NCBI GenBank assembly: GCA_964522605.1
Contig: CAZFWV010000120.1
Coordinates: 1-17,675 of the forward strand
Length of the DNA stretch: 17,675 bases
Source: CAVZLD01 sp964522605
GTDB taxonomy: Bacteria > Planctomycetota > Planctomycetia > Pirellulales > Pirellulaceae
Direction of reading: 5' to 3'
How positions within the stretch are numbered: the stretch's first letter is position 1; each line of letters opens with the position of its first letter. This document shows positions 15,185 through 17,675 of the stretch, piece after piece. The notes under the pieces are model-generated. The model did no database searches, was not told the origin of the DNA, and saw nothing but the letters and a program-made list of their open reading frames with translations. Position numbers and translations under genes: made by a program.

Positions 15185-17557
15185 ATGCAACGGAACACAG
15201 ATATGCAGCTTAGAGTAACGACCATTGGAATTGTGGTCGCGGCAGCCATCCTCCTCGTGACCGGCTTGACTTTGGATTTCGGTGAGGTTGTTCCGGCAGG
15301 CAAAATTAACACGGTGATGCTTCTGGTTGGTTGCCTCCTGATGGTGATTGGCTGGGGGCTATGCTGGGCACGGAGCGGGTGGGCAGCAAGGCACCAAGGG
15401 CTGCTACTCAACTGGTTCCTGCCAAGCTTGAGAAGTCCGAGGGCTGGCGAAGCGAAGCCGGCAAACGCTGGGACCAGGTTCCTACGGCGGATTCTGCCAG
15501 ACACACTTTTCTCGGACCACACGACCAAGCGACGAGGCTTGGCGCGGCGCGTGCTGCGCCGGATGGGCATTTCCTGGCTCGCGTCGCCCGTCCGACGATT
15601 GGTGCAGGCTACTTGTCTGCTGGTTTTCCTGCTCCTGTTCTTCTGGGTGTGTTGGCCGTACACCGCGCGGCCAGAGCCGGCCGGTCGAGTATCCGAGGGC
15701 TGGCAGCTTGTGGAACTGGACGGAGGCGATGGAACACTGCGTTTCCAAGCTGATGTCGTGCCACCGTGGATCCGCCAGGAGCAAGTGGTTTTTCTAATCG
15801 ACGAAGACGCGTCGAATCCCGACGAGGAACGCGCGCTGCCCGTCACAGTTCAGCAAATGGACGGTCCACACGTCGCGCTTCATCCGAGAGCCGAGTTAAC
15901 CGAGTCGCAGTTGGATCGCTTGCTTACGATGACGGGAGACTGGTCGATCCATGAACACAATCCGGAGGCCTGGCCAACTCACTACGCAGATCAGCTTATC
16001 CAGAAACAGTTCCTTCCCGCAGACATTTTCCTCATCGCCGATCCACTTGTCAGCCTTTCAACAGCGGTTGCTTCGCGAAGCTGGATCTGGTCGCTCGCTT
16101 GCGCGGGTGTCGTACTCGGCGTCTGTATCCTGGTGCCGCGAGGGTTCTGTGGTTATCTCTGCCCGCTGGGGACCTTGATTGATCTGTTTGATTGGTCCAT
16201 CGGCAGCCGGATCAGACGATTCCGCGTCCCCGAAAACGGCTGGTGGGTACACATCAAGTATTACTTGCTTCTGGGCACGATGATCTGTGCGGTATTCGGT
16301 GTCATGGTGGCCGGCTACGTGGCTGCGATTCCTGTGGTTACGCGCGGACTGTTATTCTGCTTCGAACCACTGCAAAACGGTGCCGCACGCGGCTGGCATC
16401 TGGTGCCGCCGCTGCATTCAGGGCATCTCCTTTCGACCGCGCTGTTTCTCGGCGTCTTTGGCTTGGGATTCTTGCGGCCTCGGTTCTGGTGCAAGTATGT
16501 CTGCCCGAGCGGAGCAACCTTTTCCCTGGGAAACCTGTTTCGTTTCTCTGAACGCAAAGTGGAGGCGTCTTGCATCCACTGCAACAAATGCGTAGAAGTA
16601 TGTCCCTTCGATGCCATCAAGTCCGACTTCACCACGCGTGTGACGGATTGCACGCTTTGTCAGACATGTGGTGGCGTGTGCCCGACACACGCGATAAAGT
16701 TCGTTGAGCGATGGAACCGAGTCGAACTCAAGGTGGAGGGTGATCCACCGACGGGTGAATCTTCGCTTGGACGTCGCGGCTTTCTGTCGTTAGCGGCTGG
16801 CGCGGCTGCTGCTGCCGTGGGTGGAGTCGGGGTTGTGCTTGCCACGGACGGTTTTGGCGCCAACTTGGACGATCCAGGCGCATTCCGGCCCGTGCGGCCC
16901 CCAGGTAGCGTGCCGGAACACGAGTTTCTGCAGATGTGCATCCGTTGCGGTGAGTGTTTCAAGGTTTGCCCGAACAATGTCCTGCAGGCCGAAAGTTTTC
17001 AACAGGGACTGGAGGGCCTGTGGACGCCGCATGTCGTTGCAGATTGGGCAGGCTGCGAATCGAGCTGTAACGCGTGTGGACAAGTTTGCCCCACCGGCGC
17101 AATTCGGGCATTAAGTATGGAAGAGAAGAAGGCTGCGCGAATGGGTCTGGCAATCGTCAATGAGCAAACGTGCCTGCCGTTCGCAGATCGCGAGTCGTGC
17201 CAGATCTGTGTCGATGAATGTACGGCGGCCGGCTATCAGGCAATTGAGTTCAAGATGGTCCACAGTCGCTTCGATGAACAGGGAACTCCGCTGCGCGGTA
17301 GCGGCTATTTGGCTCCGGTGGTGCTTGCCGAAAAGTGTGTAGGGTGCGGCCTGTGTCAGACTCGCTGTTACGGTATTAACGTCAAAACGAAGCAATTGCT
17401 GACCAAGTCGGCGATCATCATTGAGGCCGGACCGGGAAAGGAAGACCGGCTGATCTCGGGCTCCTATGTCGACTTGCGCGCAGCAGAAGCCAAGCTACGC
17501 GCGCAGAAGCAACGGGCAGCTACGGGCGGCAGCGAGTTCTTCGTGCCGCAGCCTTAG
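15185..17557 (+). CDS. NapH-NapG-like fusion: polytopic membrane iron-sulfur protein with internal twin-arginine segment
   Basis: This 790-residue protein could also start at 15203, which has a slightly better upstream site. Predicted helices are at about 11-30, 42-61, 139-158, 300-318, 358-382 and 412-430, with Arg-rich loops (62-138, 341-347) on the cytoplasmic side. A periplasmic loop of about 140 residues lies between helices 3 and 4. CxxxCP motifs occur at 322-327 and 436-441, as in NapH, NosR and MauN. Two [4Fe-4S] tetrads follow (C463/466/469/473 and C489/492/495/499). Then LGRRGFLSLAAGAAAAAVGG (528-547) looks like a Tat signal inside the chain. The NapG/MauM-like part has four tetrads: C585/588/591/595, C624/628/631/635, C663/672/675/679 and C718/721/724/728. 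It probably carries electrons from the membrane quinol pool to exported acceptors. The flavin protein 57 nt upstream is the likely partner. Confidence 0.88.
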   Translation: MQRNTDMQLRVTTIGIVVAAAILLVTGLTLDFGEVVPAGKINTVMLLVGCLLMVIGWGLCWARSGWAARHQGLLLNWFLPSLRSPRAGEAKPANAGTRFLRRILPDTLFSDHTTKRRGLARRVLRRMGISWLASPVRRLVQATCLLVFLLLFFWVCWPYTARPEPAGRVSEGWQLVELDGGDGTLRFQADVVPPWIRQEQVVFLIDEDASNPDEERALPVTVQQMDGPHVALHPRAELTESQLDRLLTMTGDWSIHEHNPEAWPTHYADQLIQKQFLPADIFLIADPLVSLSTAVASRSWIWSLACAGVVLGVCILVPRGFCGYLCPLGTLIDLFDWSIGSRIRRFRVPENGWWVHIKYYLLLGTMICAVFGVMVAGYVAAIPVVTRGLLFCFEPLQNGAARGWHLVPPLHSGHLLSTALFLGVFGLGFLRPRFWCKYVCPSGATFSLGNLFRFSERKVEASCIHCNKCVEVCPFDAIKSDFTTRVTDCTLCQTCGGVCPTHAIKFVERWNRVELKVEGDPPTGESSLGRRGFLSLAAGAAAAAVGGVGVVLATDGFGANLDDPGAFRPVRPPGSVPEHEFLQMCIRCGECFKVCPNNVLQAESFQQGLEGLWTPHVVADWAGCESSCNACGQVCPTGAIRALSMEEKKAARMGLAIVNEQTCLPFADRESCQICVDECTAAGYQAIEFKMVHSRFDEQGTPLRGSGYLAPVVLAEKCVGCGLCQTRCYGINVKTKQLLTKSAIIIEAGPGKEDRLISGSYVDLRAAEAKLRAQKQRAATGGSEFFVPQP

Positions 17558-17585
17558 TGATGACTCAAGAACAACTTCGGCATTT

Positions 17586-17672
<87 letters not shown>

Positions 17673-17675
17673 TCG

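Noticed and set aside
15013..15846. 277-residue minus-strand open frame opposite the FMN-protein end and the iron-sulfur gene start
   Set aside because: Ser/Arg/Thr-rich low-complexity translation, lying opposite two well-supported genes. It is a shadow of their codon pattern.
15185..17557. NosR or Rnf subunit identity for the iron-sulfur protein
   Set aside because: There is no FMN-binding domain in the chain, which NosR has, and the C-terminal half matches the NapG/MauM pattern. No NosZ or Rnf genes are present.

Overview
The window looks like bacterial chromosome from a planctomycete (phylum Planctomycetota, probably a Pirellulales/Planctomycetales-type organism). This is inferred from gene content recognised by eye: a DUF6268-type outer-membrane protein, a GH95/GH30/SGLT-type sugar set, an unusual S9 peptidase, and GC-rich intergenic palindromes. 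No database search was possible. All ten convincing genes lie on the + strand, most products carry export signals, and spacing is loose (22-351 nt). I see no tRNA, rRNA, CRISPR array, transposase or phage gene.

Layout: 1-426 holds no convincing gene. 427-1593 encodes an exported protein with two fasciclin (FAS1) domains and a cysteine-containing C-terminal domain. 1734-2768 encodes a predicted outer-membrane beta-barrel (DUF6268-like). 2999-4651 encodes an SGLT-type Na+/sugar symporter. 4843-7302 is a GH95 glycosidase (alpha-L-fucosidase/galactosidase type). 7419-9491 is an S9 (DPP-IV-like) exopeptidase homologue with altered active-site motifs. The 351-nt gap 9492-9842 holds a perfect 16-bp inverted repeat and a perfect 18-bp tandem repeat. 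9843-11270 is a GH30 beta-glycosidase, followed after 22 nt by a class-C beta-lactamase-like serine hydrolase (11293-12627). The middle of the window therefore reads as a scavenging block for glycoconjugates: glycosidases and a peptidase outside the cytoplasm, and a sugar symporter in the inner membrane.

The last third (12760-17557) is a compact redox cassette. It starts with a Tat-exported ApbE flavin transferase. Next, 25 nt later, is an exported three-part protein with a small N-terminal domain, TPR-like helices and a C-terminal FMN-binding domain containing a flavinylation-type motif (D-A-T-S-R-A-T). After 57 nt comes a 790-residue membrane protein that looks like NapH fused to NapG. It has six transmembrane segments with two CxxxCP motifs, two cytoplasmic [4Fe-4S] motifs, an internal twin-arginine segment and four more cysteine tetrads. 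The simplest model is that electrons pass from quinol or cytoplasmic donors through the NapH-like part, across the membrane to the exported NapG-like ferredoxins, and then to the covalently flavinylated TPR protein, which ApbE modifies outside the cytoplasm. The terminal acceptor is not encoded here. This cassette is the best candidate for a poorly described system in the window.

The window ends in a large, nearly perfect nested palindrome (17586-17672).
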